From Candidatus Omnitrophota bacterium (GTDB lineage: Bacteria; Hinthialibacterota; Hinthialibacteria; Hinthialibacterales; JAKPRU01), in the NCBI GenBank assembly GCA_029570205.1, contig JAKQSI010000097.1, positions 1-15,879 on the forward strand: a stretch of 15,879 bases of DNA, read 5' to 3'. Shown piece by piece: positions 14,700-15,879 of the stretch. Below the pieces are notes generated by a model. The model saw nothing but the letters and a program-made list of their open reading frames with translations, did not search any database and was not told the DNA's origin. The stretch's first letter is position 1. Each line of letters begins with the position of its first letter. Made by a program: the position numbers and the translations under genes.

Positions 14700-15635
14700 T
14701 CAGGTCAGTTTACGGCGATAGTAATCGAGAAGCACCGCAACGACAATGACACACCCGATCACAATTTTCTGCCAAACAGACGCAATGTCGATCAAAGTCA
14801 ACCCGTTACGCAATACCCCCATCAGGAGCGCCCCGAACAGAGTCCCCACTACAGTTCCCCGCCCGCCGAATAAACTCGTACCGCCGATGATTACCGCCGC
14901 GATAACATCGAGTTCCTGGCCCTCGCCGACAATCGGGGACGCGGAATCCTGCCGCGCAATAGTAATAATGGATGCCACTCCCGCGCAAAAACCCGACAGG
15001 AGAAACGCGCCCATTTTGATTTTGCCGACCGAAGCACCGGATAATCGTGCCGCCACCGGATTCCCCCCCACAGCGACAACTTTTCGCCCGAATGCTGTCT
15101 TACTGAGTACAACCTGGCCCAAAACCACCGCTGCCAATGCCTCCAGCGCGGGAAACGGCAGCCCGAGCAGAGAACCTTTGGCAATAACCGTGAATTGCTC
15201 AGGGAATCCGTACAGCGGTTTCGCGTCTGTCAATAGAAGAGCCATCCCCCGGTCGATATACAGAAGGCCCAGCGTGACAATAAATGAAGGCAGTCCCCAA
15301 GTTACCACGATTCCACCGGCGATCAGCCCGCTGATTGCGCCCGTAAGCATTCCCGCGCCCAGGGCCGTCGGGATGGAATGCCCGGCTTCCAGCAGTATCC
15401 CGCTGACCATCGCGCAAAGCGCTAATAGCGACCCGACAGACAGGTCGATCTCTCCCGTCGTGATCACAAAGGTCATCCCTACCGCCATGATGAGCGTGAC
15501 CGATGTCTGGGTCAGGATATTCGACAGGTTTTTCCAGGTCAGGAAATACTCCGTCTGAAATGCAAGGAGGACTCCCAGCAGGAGCAGCACAATCCCAACT
15601 CCCAGGCGATCCAATATGCGAAAGAATAAAGACAT
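14700..15635 (-). CDS. Ribose-type ABC transporter permease (RbsC-like)
   Basis: This 311-residue inner-membrane permease has about 8-10 hydrophobic segments, the usual length for the BPD_transp_2 family. Recognisable family segments are VGMTFVITTGEIDLSVGSLLAL (about 52-73), GLPSFIVTLGLLYIDRGMALL, FGRKVVAVGGNPVAARLSG, and the cytoplasmic coupling loop DVIAAVIIGGTSLFGGRGTVVGTLFGALLMGVL near the C-terminus. ATG 15635 has GGAG 10 bases upstream. It is followed 28 bases later by the sugar-binding protein gene. The ATPase normally found in such operons (RbsA) is not in the window and must lie elsewhere. Only about 240 bases of upstream sequence are visible, with no clear promoter. Confidence 0.94.
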   Translation of the reverse strand: MSLFFRILDRLGVGIVLLLLGVLLAFQTEYFLTWKNLSNILTQTSVTLIMAVGMTFVITTGEIDLSVGSLLALCAMVSGILLEAGHSIPTALGAGMLTGAISGLIAGGIVVTWGLPSFIVTLGLLYIDRGMALLLTDAKPLYGFPEQFTVIAKGSLLGLPFPALEALAAVVLGQVVLSKTAFGRKVVAVGGNPVAARLSGASVGKIKMGAFLLSGFCAGVASIITIARQDSASPIVGEGQELDVIAAVIIGGTSLFGGRGTVVGTLFGALLMGVLRNGLTLIDIASVWQKIVIGCVIVVAVLLDYYRRKLT

Positions 15636-15713
15636 GTTTCATTCTCTCCGGGAATTGTCCTCCCCAAGAGCAAGGGGAAAGCGGCGTCCTTCAGTCACCC
15701 CCAACCCTGAACG

Positions 15714-15761
15714 ACCGGTCACATGGGTAACACTTTAAACCGGTCACATGGGTAACACTTT
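15714..15761. repeat. Two 23-bp direct repeats, IS-end-like
   Basis: Two identical 23-base units at 15714-15736 and 15739-15761, each starting ACCGGTCACATGGGTAACAC, are separated by AA (period 25). Read on the other strand they contain GTGTTACCCATGTGACCGGT, a style I associate with ends of IS481/IS3-superfamily elements. No transposase is recognisable in the remaining 118 bases. In 15744-15879 the - strand has a 45-codon open frame that ends TEKVLPM at a stop inside the repeat and could be the C-terminal end of one. Confidence 0.6.
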
Positions 15762-15879
15762 TTCTGTCCGAGATGCCAGGTTTTGGATCGCTCGCCCTTT
15801 TTTTCTGGTCCGGTAATCCAGGTATACTGGCTGTTGCTCGTCCGGAGGATAGGGCTCCGCTGGAGAGCGACCCGAGCGC

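Noticed and set aside
14746-15558. 270-codon open frame on the + strand
   Set aside because: Antisense shadow of the RbsC-like permease, rich in Pro, Ser and Thr as expected for the complement of a hydrophobic gene.
15714-15761. CRISPR-like direct repeats
   Set aside because: Only two units with a 2-base gap, so no spacers; the form fits an IS end better.

Overview
The window looks like chromosomal DNA from an uncultured Gram-negative (diderm) bacterium of moderate GC. Its style fits candidate phyla such as Sumerlaeota, Hydrogenedentota or Poribacteria. The reasons are a type IV pilin-like GFTLIE protein of the kind these genomes carry, a Tat-exported Gfo/Idh/MocA oxidoreductase, a DUF362 protein, an M55 peptidase, and many short palindromic repeats between and inside genes. 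No rRNA, tRNA or CRISPR array is visible, so the phylum is an inference.

Left part, + strand. Positions 1-461 hold no intact gene but carry a frameshifted remnant of a DUF4276 gene (about 166-368). Next is a tight operon at 462-2858: a small double zinc-finger protein (zf-TFIIB), LemA, and an HtpX-like M48 membrane protease with two zinc ribbons added at its C-terminus. A hairpin follows. A DUF362 protein (3154-4323), with a good sigma70-like promoter upstream, and a Tat-signal oxidoreductase (4424-5722) complete the + strand block.

Middle. A truncated second Tat-type oxidoreductase (5719-6015, - strand) meets the intact one tail to tail and is a pseudogene. From here to the right end all genes are on the - strand.

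Right part, - strand, in transcription order from the right end: ribose-type ABC permease (15635-14700), periplasmic sugar-binding protein (14671-13577), a cluster of four palindromic repeats, a family 39 glycosyltransferase (13378-11699), an MFS transporter (11682-10480), a large exported glycosidase-like protein joined to an M55 D-aminopeptidase (10278-6913), and the pilin-like protein (6693-6151). The ABC transporter ATPase is not in the window. At the far right two 23-bp direct repeats look like the end of an insertion element.

The most notable observations are as follows. (1) The glycosidase-M55 fusion depends on a run of seven A residues exactly at the domain junction. With six A residues the sequence would be two genes overlapping as ATGA. 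(2) Palindromic repeats have been absorbed into coding sequence, in the signal-peptide region of the sugar-binding protein and probably in a loop of the glycosyltransferase. (3) Two gene remnants, DUF4276 and Gfo/Idh/MocA, together with an IS-like right end, point to active genome rearrangement. I see no clear new defence or biosynthetic system. The glycosidase-M55 unit is the best candidate for undescribed biochemistry.
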